Assembly: GCA_963826145.1 (NCBI GenBank)
Contig: CAWGVW010000002.1
Coordinates: forward strand, 310,001 to 374,000
Direction: 5' to 3'
Source of the DNA: JBGPLJ01 sp963826145
GTDB lineage: Bacteria > Pseudomonadota > Gammaproteobacteria > Steroidobacterales > Steroidobacteraceae
Length of the DNA stretch: 64,000 bases
Shown piece after piece: positions 49,678-58,126 of the stretch. Made by a program: the position numbers and the translations under genes. A model generated the notes under the pieces. The model made no database searches and was not told the DNA's origin. It saw only the letters and a program-made list of their open reading frames with translations. The first letter of the stretch is position 1. Each line of letters opens with the position of its first letter.

Positions 49678-50181
49678 ATGTCCCTCAACAAGGCGCTGCC
49701 GCATCTCTTCCTCATCGTCGCGTCCGCCGCGATCGTGCAGATCTCTGTGCAGATGCGCTCCCTGCCACCCGTGCTTGCGACAAAGTTTGATTTCGAGGGA
49801 GTTCCGGTCGCCTGGATGACGGCCAGCGCCGTGCGGGTTTTCGAATTCTCCCTGCTTGCCATTTTCCTCGTGGGGTTCTGGCTGCTGCCGCGGCTCTTGG
49901 CCCACCGACCGACGACCTATTGGCGCATTCCGAATAAACGATACTGGCTGGCGCCGGAGCGGCGCGCAGAGACGATTGAGTCTCTGCGAGGCCTGATCAG
50001 CTGGATGGGAGTCGTGGTGCTCCTGCTCTTCATGGCCGTGTCACAGCTCGTTTTCGACGCGAATCTACGCACACCGCCGCATTTCGCGAGCGACGCGCTG
50101 GTGTGGCTCCTGTTGAGTTTCGTGTTCTTCATCGTGATGTGGATCTGGGTGATCGTGCATCAGTTCGCGCGGGTGCCGTAA
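49678..50181 (+). CDS. DUF1648-like integral membrane protein
   Basis: A 167-residue protein with four hydrophobic segments (about 8-27, 48-70, 105-125 and 140-162). The segment PPVLATKFDFEGVPVAWMT between the first two resembles the DUF1648 pattern (P...HFN..G.pd.w), found in SdpI-like and other small membrane proteins. The start ATG at 49678 has a weak GGAAG. The last 53 bases overlap the end of the opposite gene. The role is unknown. Confidence 0.72.
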   Translation: MSLNKALPHLFLIVASAAIVQISVQMRSLPPVLATKFDFEGVPVAWMTASAVRVFEFSLLAIFLVGFWLLPRLLAHRPTTYWRIPNKRYWLAPERRAETIESLRGLISWMGVVVLLLFMAVSQLVFDANLRTPPHFASDALVWLLLSFVFFIVMWIWVIVHQFARVP

Positions 50182-50845
50182 GCGCTTCCTCAAGGCATTG
50201 CTGGGTCGCCATCAGCTGAATGCCGATGAGCTGCGCGGCGCTCGTTTCCTCGAAGCTCGACTGCGGCGTGATGGCAAGGAGCCGTCGCCAGAAAAGCGTA
50301 CGCTGCGGCCACCGCGGACGCAGCAGGCGATTCTGTCCGCGCACGGCACTTGCAATAGCGGGCAAGGTGCTCGAACGAATGACCGCCGCGGTGGCAGCCG
50401 ACATGCCGAGCACGAGGCGCGTTGCGAGAGCATTCGTCGTTGCCAGGTGCCAGGCAAAGAAGAGTGCCATTTCGGTGAGGGCGTTGTACTCCCTCGCGTA
50501 GTCCGGACCAGCCTCAGCTGTGGCCCGCCCCGGCTGCGTTGCAACCGCGCCCGAATGGAGCATCCGCCAGTAATCGTGCTGCCGGAAAGCCGCATCAAAA
50601 AGAGCATACGGACATGCGGCGATCAAGAGCATCGATTCCACCTCGATCGCGCGCAGGAGCCGCGTGACGTTCGGCGCGAATCCGAGCGCGCCGAGTTCCT
50701 CATCCGGCAGGCCGCGCATGCACGACAGGAAGCGGACATTCAGGTCGCGCAACGAGACTCGCAGTGCCGCACTCAGCACTTCCCCGGACTGCCAGGACGC
50801 GCGCGGCTCATGGCCTGCTGACGGGTACTCAATGGTCACCGACAT
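50129..50845 (-). CDS. Protein of unknown function divergent from the FlhC-like gene
   Basis: The protein has 238 residues from the ATG at 50845 (255 from an ATG at 50896, which has no better ribosome binding site). It is Ala/Leu/Arg rich and mainly helical. Segments such as SLRDLNVRFLSCMRGLPDEELGALGF and EMALFFAWHLATTNALATRLVLGMS are the best ordered; no membrane span, Cys cluster or known motif is clear. It is divergent from and only about 120 bases away from the FlhC-like regulator, with an inverted repeat between, which suggests a shared circuit. I do not recognise the family. Confidence 0.62.
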   Translation of the reverse strand: MSVTIEYPSAGHEPRASWQSGEVLSAALRVSLRDLNVRFLSCMRGLPDEELGALGFAPNVTRLLRAIEVESMLLIAACPYALFDAAFRQHDYWRMLHSGAVATQPGRATAEAGPDYAREYNALTEMALFFAWHLATTNALATRLVLGMSAATAAVIRSSTLPAIASAVRGQNRLLRPRWPQRTLFWRRLLAITPQSSFEETSAAQLIGIQLMATQQCLEEALTAPARTDARSPRSTSR

Positions 50846-50896
50846 TCCTCCCCGATCACGGCAGATATGTTGCGGGAATGGAGCTTGGCGCGCCAT

Positions 50897-50955
50897 CCCT
50901 ATTTGTGGTTTATTTATACCAAATTATGAAGGGGCTTCCGGGACACAAAATAGGG
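50897..50955. promoter_or_regulatory. Inverted repeat across the divergent flhC-like promoter region
   Basis: CCCTATTTGTG (50897-50907) faces CACAAAATAGGG (50944-50955), identical except for one extra A, with 36 AT-rich bases between. TATAAA on the minus strand (50918-50913) is a -10 candidate for the unknown gene. The symmetry suggests a binding site controlling both directions. Confidence 0.4.
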
Positions 50956-50966
50956 AGAGATTTCCC

Positions 50967-51584
50967 ATGCGAATTTCCGACGACCGCTACAATCGCGACC
51001 GGCTGAGGCTAGATCTCGCGCTCAGAATGATTCGTCACGAAGCGCGTACCTGCACCATCCGCACCTGGACTGGCCTCACGGACGACCGCATTCGCAAGCT
51101 CTACCGGTCCTATGTGCAGAACGACGGCGCCAATCCGGTCCGCCGCCATCGGGGTAAGTCGCCGAGCCAGGTGGAATATTTCCTGCGCAATCCCGGGATG
51201 CTGTTCGAGGCCCAGACTCTTGGGAGCCTTTACTCGCTCTGGGAACTGCTCGGCCTGACTCGCAGCCGCGCAGCGCGCGGCATTGGAGCGTCCGTCGAAC
51301 GTGGCGCACTCTTTTGCACCGCGTACGAAACCTACGTCCTGCTACATTCGCCGGCCCGCATCTCTTTCGAACACGCCTGGTTCCTGCTGGCCGCGCTCAT
51401 GCGGGCGGATGAACTGCGATTCGAGAGTTGCGCGGGATGCGGCGGAGTCCTGCTGCATGATCGCCTGGCGGACCGGCGCCATGGCTGCCTGCAGTGCCGC
51501 CACTCGTCGTTCGCGATTACGGCCGCCAACCGCCAGCGGCCGCACGGATTTCAGTTCGACCTCTGGGACTCGGCGCCAGCGTGA
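50967..51584 (+). CDS. FlhC-family transcriptional regulator
   Basis: The 205-residue protein starts at the ATG at 50967, six bases after AGGGAGAG. The helical N-terminal part (RDRLRLDLALRMIRHEARTCTIRTWTGLTDDRIRKLYRSY) and the C-terminal four-Cys zinc site (CAGCGG, then CLQC) follow FlhC, the DNA-binding subunit of the flagellar master regulator FlhD4C2. No flhD and no flagellar gene is in the window. FlhC-like proteins outside flagellar loci exist, so a different target set is possible. It is divergent from an unknown gene. Confidence 0.8.
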   Translation: MRISDDRYNRDRLRLDLALRMIRHEARTCTIRTWTGLTDDRIRKLYRSYVQNDGANPVRRHRGKSPSQVEYFLRNPGMLFEAQTLGSLYSLWELLGLTRSRAARGIGASVERGALFCTAYETYVLLHSPARISFEHAWFLLAALMRADELRFESCAGCGGVLLHDRLADRRHGCLQCRHSSFAITAANRQRPHGFQFDLWDSAPA

Positions 51585-51627
51585 CGCGTCAACTGGATTC
51601 ACGCTGCCAATCGGCTACCCTTCGATA

Positions 51628-52587
51628 ATGGGTGAACGACTCGAAAGACTGAACGTTTTTGCCGGCACATACCTCGACCGCCAGTCGCATCTGCGAGAAC
51701 AGGCCGACTGGCTCGCGCAGGCACAATCGGATCCCGCGACGATCGTGGTTCCGGTCTGGCAGAACCGCAATCTATTCAATCGCGGCGAACATCTGCGCGC
51801 GGCCCTGCTTCGCGAAGCGCAGGAACTCCTGCGCTCGGTCGACCCGATGCGCACTGTGCTGCTCGGACAGTTTCGAGGCGCACCCTGCGTGCTCGTCGAA
51901 CTCGAGGGCGAGCAGGCACCGATCCTTACTGCGGATTCCGAGTTTCACGAGCTGCGACTCCTCGGGTCGCTCCTGCCAGCCGACGAAGCCGGGCTCCTCG
52001 CCTATGCGAGAGCACTCGTGTTGTGGCGGACTCGACACCGCTTTTGCGGGCAATGCGGGTCGGCCAATCAGAGTACCAAGGGGGGGCATGTCCTACTCTG
52101 CAGCAACACGGCCTGCCGTCAGGAGCAGTTTCCCCGCATCGATCCGGCCATCATCGTCCTGATCACGGACGGCGAGCGCGCCCTGCTCGGCCGCCAGGCT
52201 TCCTGGCCAGAGGGCCGCTACTCGACGATCGCCGGATTCGTCGAACCGGGCGAGAGCCTGGAAGATGCCGTCCGCCGCGAAGTAAAGGAGGAAACGGACG
52301 TAGACGTCTTCGACATCGAGTATCACTCCTCGCAGCCCTGGCCATTTCCTTCGTCGCTGATGCTGGGATTTTTCGCCAGGGCACCGGCAGGGGTCGTTTG
52401 CCGTTGCAGCACCGAACTCGAAGATGCGCGCTGGTTTTCGCGTAACGACATTGCGAACGGCTCGCCCGCACTCCCGTCGAGTCAGTCAATATCCTTCCGC
52501 CTGGTCGAGGACTGGTACAACAGCGGCTCGAAGCTTTCACTGCGCGACACACCGGGCGCCAGGCTCTGGGAAATCAAACGCCCCTGA
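51628..52587 (+). CDS. nudC: NAD(+) diphosphatase / RNA-decapping Nudix enzyme
   Basis: The 319-residue protein has the zinc-ribbon (CGQCG, then CSNTAC), the Nudix box starting GFVEPGESLEDAVRREV and ending EE, and the NudC-specific SQPWPFPSSLM segment. NudC cleaves NAD(H) to AMP and NMN and removes NAD caps from RNA. The ATG at 51628 gives the normal family N-terminus; the frame is open far upstream because it runs through the FlhC-like gene. It ends one base before the acyltransferase start. Confidence 0.95.
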   Translation: MGERLERLNVFAGTYLDRQSHLREQADWLAQAQSDPATIVVPVWQNRNLFNRGEHLRAALLREAQELLRSVDPMRTVLLGQFRGAPCVLVELEGEQAPILTADSEFHELRLLGSLLPADEAGLLAYARALVLWRTRHRFCGQCGSANQSTKGGHVLLCSNTACRQEQFPRIDPAIIVLITDGERALLGRQASWPEGRYSTIAGFVEPGESLEDAVRREVKEETDVDVFDIEYHSSQPWPFPSSLMLGFFARAPAGVVCRCSTELEDARWFSRNDIANGSPALPSSQSISFRLVEDWYNSGSKLSLRDTPGARLWEIKRP

Positions 52588-52588
52588 C

Positions 52589-54019
52589 ATGACTTCCACT
52601 GTCGAACTTCCTCTGTGGCTCGTGCTCGCAGGCGGCGCCGTGTGCGCATGGTTCCTCGCCTCGCGACTGCTCATGCCGGGAGTGCGCTGGTACTTGCGAC
52701 GCCGCATCAACCGGCTGACGGCAACGCTCAATCAGCGACTGCACCTGAAGATTCCGGCCATCGCGATAACCCGGCGCGAAGTGCTAATCGACCGGCTCGT
52801 CTACGACCCCAGAGTACTGCGCGAGCTCTCGTACTACGCCGAGACAGCCGGAATCCCGCCGGACGTTGCGCTGCGGCAGGTGCAGCGCTACGCGCGCGAA
52901 ATCGTGCCGGCATTCAATGCGTATCTCTACTTCCGCTTCGGCAACAGCATCGCGCGCGCCGTCGTTAACATGCTCTACCGCGTGCGCCTCGGTCATGCTG
53001 ACAGCCGTGCGCTGAGGCAGGTCCCGCCGAACGCGAGCGTCGTGTTCGTAATGAATCACCGCAGCAATATCGACTACATCCTCGTCGCCTATCTCGCAAG
53101 CAAGCGCGTGGCCCTTAGCTACGCCGTCGGCGAATGGGCGCGGGTCTGGCCGATCCAGCAGATCATCCGCTCGCTCGGCGCCTATTTCGTCCGGCGCGGA
53201 TCGGGCAACGAACTGTATCGGCGCGTCCTCGAGCGCTATGTGCAAATGGCGATCGAAGGCGGCTCGGTGCAGGCGATTTTTCCGGAGGGCGGCCTTTCAC
53301 GTGACGGACTCCTGCGTCAGCCGAAAATCGGCTTGCTCGACTACATGCTGCGCAGCTTTGACCCGGCCGGTGAGCGCGACATCGTGTTCGTGCCGGTTGG
53401 ACTCAACTACGATCGCGTGCTCGAAGACCGCACGTTGCTCGCGGAAGACGGCGCTAGAGCCGAACACCGGTCGGGCATTGCCGCGGTCGGGACGGCCCTG
53501 CGATTCATTTCATCGCAATTGTGGCTGCGGCTGCGCGGACGCTGGTACCGGTTCGGCTACGCCTGCGCAAACTTCGGCGCGCCGATTTCGCTCAAGACCT
53601 ATCTCGCAGGCGCCGGCTGGAATCCATCGACGCTCGATCGCAACGCGCGCGCAGAGCGGGTCACGGAGTTTGCCGCCGATCTGATGAGCGCGGTCGGCCG
53701 AGTCATTCCTGTGCTCCCTGTATCGTTGGTAGCGCGTGTCTTCATCGATGCCGACGGGCAAGCGCTATCGGAAGACGAGATCCGGACGCGCGCGCAGCTG
53801 CTGCAGCGGGCATTCGAGCAGCTCGGGGCTCATGTATACGTTCCGCGGAGCGATGCCGACTATTCGGTCCTGGTTGGACTGCGCATGCTGACGCTGCGCA
53901 ATCTCGTTCAGGAATCGGACGGGCGCTTTCGTGTGAATCCCGCCGAAGCCGTGACCGTTCGCTACTACGCCAACGCAATCGCCCATCTGACCGCGCCGGC
54001 CCGCCCATCAAATTCATGA
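52589..54019 (+). CDS. Glycerol-3-phosphate acyltransferase-like (PlsB-type) membrane protein
   Basis: The 476-residue protein has an N-terminal membrane segment and the acyltransferase motifs: NHRSNID (HX4D, catalytic), then a conserved RRGSGNELYRR, and FPEGGLSRDG. These match the PlsB branch of the glycerol-3-phosphate and acyl-DHAP acyltransferases, but the protein is much shorter than E. coli PlsB (about 800). It probably acylates a lipid acceptor at the inner membrane. Its stop overlaps the start of the permease by four bases (ATGA). The nudC stop is one base before its start. Confidence 0.87.
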   Translation: MTSTVELPLWLVLAGGAVCAWFLASRLLMPGVRWYLRRRINRLTATLNQRLHLKIPAIAITRREVLIDRLVYDPRVLRELSYYAETAGIPPDVALRQVQRYAREIVPAFNAYLYFRFGNSIARAVVNMLYRVRLGHADSRALRQVPPNASVVFVMNHRSNIDYILVAYLASKRVALSYAVGEWARVWPIQQIIRSLGAYFVRRGSGNELYRRVLERYVQMAIEGGSVQAIFPEGGLSRDGLLRQPKIGLLDYMLRSFDPAGERDIVFVPVGLNYDRVLEDRTLLAEDGARAEHRSGIAAVGTALRFISSQLWLRLRGRWYRFGYACANFGAPISLKTYLAGAGWNPSTLDRNARAERVTEFAADLMSAVGRVIPVLPVSLVARVFIDADGQALSEDEIRTRAQLLQRAFEQLGAHVYVPRSDADYSVLVGLRMLTLRNLVQESDGRFRVNPAEAVTVRYYANAIAHLTAPARPSNS

Positions 54020-54783
54020 TGGCGCCGGAGCTGCCCTGGATTCTTGCCGCTTCATTCGGTGCGGGATTCATCGATTCAATGGTCGGCGGCGGCGGGCTAA
54101 TCATGGTGCCGGCGCTCTTTGCCGCGTTCCCCCGCGAGCTGCCGACTGTGCTGCTCGGCACCGGCAAGATCGCAAGCATCTGCGGCACCGTGACCGCGGT
54201 GGTGCGGTATTCGCGCAGCGTCGCCATCGCCTGGCGATTCCTGCTGCCTGCCGCCGTGCTCACCTTCGCGTGTGCGCTCGCCGGCGCCTATACCGTGACC
54301 CGCGTTCCGGTTGCGAGCTTCCGTCCGCTCGTTCCCGTGCTCCTGAGCGTCGTTGCGCTCTACACGTTTCTGCACCGGGATTTCGGCGAACGGCACACGC
54401 CGCATATTTTGACCGGCACACGCTGGTGGATCGCCACGGCCCTGATCGTCGCGATCGGCTTCTACGAGGGGTTCTTCGGTCCGGGAACCGGCAGCTTCTT
54501 CATGTTCATGTTCGTGCGCGTGTTCGGGTACGACTTCCTGAACGCAGCGGCGTCCGCGCGGCTCCTGAATGTCGCGGGCAACGCGGCCGCGCTTGCGCTC
54601 TTTGCCTCGCGCGCTGACTTGCTGTGGAGCTACGGCCTGCTGATGGCGATCGCGACCGTCGCAGGATCGCTCGTTGGGACGCGGCTCGCGCTTCGGCGAG
54701 GGGCAGCGTTCGTTCGGGTTGTCTTCCTGCTGGTCGTCACGACGCTGATCGCAAAGACAGCGTGGGACGCCATCAATACTTAG
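54016..54783 (+). CDS. TauE/SafE-family (TSUP) permease
   Basis: The 255-residue protein has about eight membrane segments and the two halves typical of the TSUP family: GAGFIDSMVGGGGLIMVPAL in the first half and GFYEGFFGPGTGSFFMFMFV in the second. These proteins export sulfite, organosulfonates or related anions. It starts at the ATG at 54016 overlapping the upstream stop, so it is cotranscribed with the acyltransferase gene. The substrate is not predictable. Confidence 0.92.
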   Translation: MMAPELPWILAASFGAGFIDSMVGGGGLIMVPALFAAFPRELPTVLLGTGKIASICGTVTAVVRYSRSVAIAWRFLLPAAVLTFACALAGAYTVTRVPVASFRPLVPVLLSVVALYTFLHRDFGERHTPHILTGTRWWIATALIVAIGFYEGFFGPGTGSFFMFMFVRVFGYDFLNAAASARLLNVAGNAAALALFASRADLLWSYGLLMAIATVAGSLVGTRLALRRGAAFVRVVFLLVVTTLIAKTAWDAINT

Positions 54784-54795
54784 GCGCGCCCGGAT

Positions 54796-55581
54796 TCAGA
54801 AATCCTGCACGTCTCCGCCCTTCATATGCACGAAGCGCTTGTCGCCGGCGAATGCCGCCGCGACTTCTGCTTCCTGCGCGAGCGCCGGGAAGGTGCCGTA
54901 GTGCATGGGCACGATCACATCCGGCTTGAAGTACTTGTCGATGGCAAGGCGCGCCACCGCCGGCGTCTCGCCGTATGGTCCACCGCCCGCGCCAATCAGG
55001 ATGATGTTCGGGTGATAGATCTCCTGGATCAGCGCCATGTCACTGAAGATCCAGGTATCGCCCGTGTGATAGAGCGACCGGCCGTCCGCGAATGTCAGCA
55101 CGAAGCCAAGCGCCCGGCCGCTCGGTTCGCTCGAATGCATTGCGGGCACGAGATGCACCGTGACGTCGCCGATCTTGAAAGTGCCGCCCACGTTGCCGCC
55201 CATCTTCAGTTCGTCGGGCAACGCCTGCGCATTCACCCATTCGTACGCGCTGATGAGGGGTGCCTTCGCCGATTTCGCGATCTCGACAGCGTCGCCCGAG
55301 TGATCGAAGTGCGAATGTGTAACGAGCACGGCGTTCAGGCGATAGCGCGCCGGATCCTTGAGGACATCGGGCGTCGCGGGATTCTGGCGCAGCCACGGAT
55401 CGATCATGATACGGGTGCCGCCGCTCGATTCGATGAGGAAAGTCGCATGCCCGAGGCAGGTGACGTGGATGGCGTTCGACTTGGCGGGCGCCGCCGCGGC
55501 CAGGGCTCCGCATGAGAGCATGACGAACGTCGCCGCGAGCGCAGCGGTAAGACGACCCAACAAACGAACGTTGACCAGCAT
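54796..55581 (-). CDS. Exported UPF0173 metal-dependent hydrolase
   Basis: The 261-residue protein of the metallo-beta-lactamase fold has a signal peptide (about 1-31, ending ALAAA), unlike most UPF0173 proteins, which are cytoplasmic. Metal ligands are in THSHFDHSGD, a later His in PAMHSSE, DTW, and PMHYG. The IVPMHYGTFPAL stretch is characteristic of the family. The substrate is unknown; phosphodiesters and lactones are plausible. It is convergent with the TSUP gene and divergent from the NRDE gene. Confidence 0.9.
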   Translation of the reverse strand: MLVNVRLLGRLTAALAATFVMLSCGALAAAAPAKSNAIHVTCLGHATFLIESSGGTRIMIDPWLRQNPATPDVLKDPARYRLNAVLVTHSHFDHSGDAVEIAKSAKAPLISAYEWVNAQALPDELKMGGNVGGTFKIGDVTVHLVPAMHSSEPSGRALGFVLTFADGRSLYHTGDTWIFSDMALIQEIYHPNIILIGAGGGPYGETPAVARLAIDKYFKPDVIVPMHYGTFPALAQEAEVAAAFAGDKRFVHMKGGDVQDF

Positions 55582-55635
55582 GGCGAACCTCCCGGGAATG
55601 CGCGCAAGGATAACGTAACAACTTACAATCGCACC

Positions 55636-56391
55636 ATGTGTCTGCTGGTTCTAGCCTGGAATGTGCATCCGCGCTTTCGCGTCGTGCTCGCCGCCAATCG
55701 CGATGAATTTCATGAACGGCCGGCCGAAGCCATGCGCTGGTGGGACGAGCCGCGGATCCTCGCCGGCCGCGACCTCAAGGCCGGTGGCAGCTGGCTCGCG
55801 GTCGACGCCGATGGCCGCTTTGGTGTCGTGACAAACTACCGCGACTTACAGGGACCGCTGCCTGGCTCTCCCTCCAGAGGCCGCCTGATTCCCGAATTTC
55901 TTGCCGGAAACGCCGACGCAGCGCGATATACGGCCGGCCTCGTGCGCGAAATCGATCGCTACTCCGGATTCAACCTGCTCATCGGCGACCGCACGCATCT
56001 CTCTTATGTCGCAAATCGCGCACCGCAACCTTCGCGGGAACTCGCGCAGGGCATCTTTGGACTGAGCAATCATCTCCTCGATACGCCCTGGCCGAAGCTC
56101 GTCCGCACTCGCCGGCGCTTCGAGCACCTGCTCGCCAATGATGGAGTTTCTACCCTGGACCTGCTCGCAATGCTGACGGATCCGCAACCAAGTCAGGATC
56201 ACGGCCTGCCCGACTCCGGCCTGCCCGCGGATCTGGAGCGTGCGCTTTCGGCTCCCTTCATCATCAATGCCCGCTACGGGACGAGGTCATCGACCGTGCT
56301 GCTGATCGGGCGCGACGGCACCGTACACGCGATCGAACAGCGCTACGATGCGGCCGGCCACACCATCGGACGAGCTGAGTTTGATTTTTAG
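55636..56391 (+). CDS. NRDE-family protein (TANGO2-like)
   Basis: The 251-residue protein begins MCLLVLAWN and carries the family's NRDE motif (VVLAANRDEFHERPA), with AGRDLKAGGSWLAV downstream and a FSLSNHLLDTPWPKL-type segment. Cys2 is probably exposed after Met removal as in Ntn-type hydrolases, but this is only similarity. In animals TANGO2 has a role in haem transfer and lipid metabolism; the bacterial role is unknown. Its end overlaps the tamA start by 44 bases. Confidence 0.9.
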   Translation: MCLLVLAWNVHPRFRVVLAANRDEFHERPAEAMRWWDEPRILAGRDLKAGGSWLAVDADGRFGVVTNYRDLQGPLPGSPSRGRLIPEFLAGNADAARYTAGLVREIDRYSGFNLLIGDRTHLSYVANRAPQPSRELAQGIFGLSNHLLDTPWPKLVRTRRRFEHLLANDGVSTLDLLAMLTDPQPSQDHGLPDSGLPADLERALSAPFIINARYGTRSSTVLLIGRDGTVHAIEQRYDAAGHTIGRAEFDF

Positions 56392-58126
56392 ACCCGCAAG
56401 CGCGCGGCGCTCGTGGCTCATCGCCCTGCTGCTCGCCAGCCTGGCGGCGGCAGCGAGAGCGAACATCACGGTCGACGTTACTGGTGTCGAGGGACCACTT
56501 CGAGACAATGTGCTGGCATATTTGAGCCTGCAACGCTATGCGAAGCGCGACGACCTCGACTCCGCCATCATCGAGCGGCTCTTCCTGCGCGCGAATGACG
56601 AAGCCAAGAGCGCGCTGCGGCCATTCGGCTACTACGAGCCACACGTTCGCAGCCAGCTGATCCCGGAAGGCACCAGCTGGCGCGTGCGCCTGAGGATCGA
56701 GCCCGGCGCGGCGATCGTGCTCGCGAGCAGCGAAATCAAGGTAATCGGCCCCGGCGAAGGCGAGGCGGCATTCCGCAAGGTCATCGAGCAATCGAATCTC
56801 GCATCCGGGACACGCCTGAACCACGCGGACTACGAACACACGAAAAGCGAGCTGCAGCGTACGGCGGTGGCGATTGGCTATCTCGACGCACGGCTCGTCC
56901 AAAGCGAGATGCTGGTCAGCCCTGCGAAACATTCGGCGATCATCACGCTCAAGCTCGATACCGGGCCTCGCTATCACTTCGGCAAGACGACCATCGAGCA
57001 GGACGTCATCGACCCGAAGCTCTTCGTCAGGTACCTGCGCTACAAGGAAGGCGCCCAGTTCGACGCATTTGCGGTTCTCTGGACGCAGTTCGCGCTCGAC
57101 GACACTCAGTACTTCTCGGTGGTCGAGGTCACGCCGGGAGATCGTGACCGGCAAGCGTTGAGCGTGCCGATGCGCATTCGCGCGCAGGCCGCGCAACGCA
57201 ACCACTACACCATCGGCGCCGGCTATGGCACCGACACGAAGTGGCGCGGCATACTCGGCTGGGACGATCGCCTCATCAACCGAGCGGGCCATCGATCGCG
57301 CGTGCAGATCAAGGCTTCTTCCGTCAAGCGCGAGATTACGGGCCAGTACCTGATCCCAGTCGGCGATCCAGCGCTCGAAAAGGTGAGTCTCGACGCGAAG
57401 ATCGGCACTGAGCAGCTCGCGGACGCGGACACGGAAACGGTGGAAGTGCGGCCGGGCCTTACTCAGGTGCTCGGGCGCTGGCAGCGAGTGCTGTTCGTGC
57501 GTCTGACGCACACGATTACGACGACGCCGACGGACTCGTCGACAGCGAACCTCGTCATTCCGGGCATCAGCTTCGCACCGCTCCCTGACCGCTCGTTCAC
57601 GCAGCCTGTTATCGGCCGTGGCTTCTACGCGGAACTCACCGGCTCGCATCAGGCCCTCGGTTCGGACGCGAACTATCTGCGGCTCGACGTGCAGGACGAG
57701 AAGACCTTCAACCTGAGACCGAAATGGCACTTCATCGCCCGCGGCGAGCTTGGCCTGAGCTTGATCGGTGATTTCTCGGAACTGCCGGCCTCGGAGCGCT
57801 TCTTCGCGGGCGGCGACAACAGCGTGCGCGGCTTCGCCCTGAACGAGCTGTCGCCGGTCGATGCCAATGGCGACAAGACCGGCGGCCGCTACCTCATCGT
57901 CGCCAGCGCCGAGATCGAACGCGAGCTGCCGAAGCAGTTCGCCGTAGCCGCCTTCGTCGATGCAGGCAACGCTATGAACAGCCTGGGCGATCCACTCGAG
58001 TATTCGGTCGGCGTCGGCGTGCGCTACAGGATCTCGGTGCTCAGCGTCGGCTTCGACGTCGCTCAGCCCCTGTCGGAAAACCGGGGTCCGCGCTTGCACC
58101 TGAACATCACGCCGATTTTCAAATGA
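56348..58126 (+). CDS. tamA: Outer-membrane assembly factor TamA
   Basis: TamA is the outer-membrane Omp85-family half of the TAM complex, which together with TamB inserts certain outer-membrane proteins and moves phospholipids. The protein has 592 residues from the ATG at 56348. A signal peptide ends near AAARA (about residue 38). Three POTRA domains lie at about 40-280, followed by a 16-strand barrel with the family motif FFAGGDNSVRGF in loop 6. The start overlaps the NRDE gene by 44 bases; a TTG at 56381 is an alternative and would give a more usual signal peptide. tamB overlaps by four bases. Confidence 0.9.
   Translation: MRPATPSDELSLIFRPASARRSWLIALLLASLAAAARANITVDVTGVEGPLRDNVLAYLSLQRYAKRDDLDSAIIERLFLRANDEAKSALRPFGYYEPHVRSQLIPEGTSWRVRLRIEPGAAIVLASSEIKVIGPGEGEAAFRKVIEQSNLASGTRLNHADYEHTKSELQRTAVAIGYLDARLVQSEMLVSPAKHSAIITLKLDTGPRYHFGKTTIEQDVIDPKLFVRYLRYKEGAQFDAFAVLWTQFALDDTQYFSVVEVTPGDRDRQALSVPMRIRAQAAQRNHYTIGAGYGTDTKWRGILGWDDRLINRAGHRSRVQIKASSVKREITGQYLIPVGDPALEKVSLDAKIGTEQLADADTETVEVRPGLTQVLGRWQRVLFVRLTHTITTTPTDSSTANLVIPGISFAPLPDRSFTQPVIGRGFYAELTGSHQALGSDANYLRLDVQDEKTFNLRPKWHFIARGELGLSLIGDFSELPASERFFAGGDNSVRGFALNELSPVDANGDKTGGRYLIVASAEIERELPKQFAVAAFVDAGNAMNSLGDPLEYSVGVGVRYRISVLSVGFDVAQPLSENRGPRLHLNITPIFK

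Noticed and set aside
53521..54015. Upstream extension of the TSUP gene into the acyltransferase gene
   Set aside because: The frame is open by chance; the permease core and an ATGA overlap place the start at 54016.
56264..58099. A 611-codon minus-strand frame opposite tamA
   Set aside because: Antisense shadow; the plus strand carries the POTRA and barrel features of TamA.
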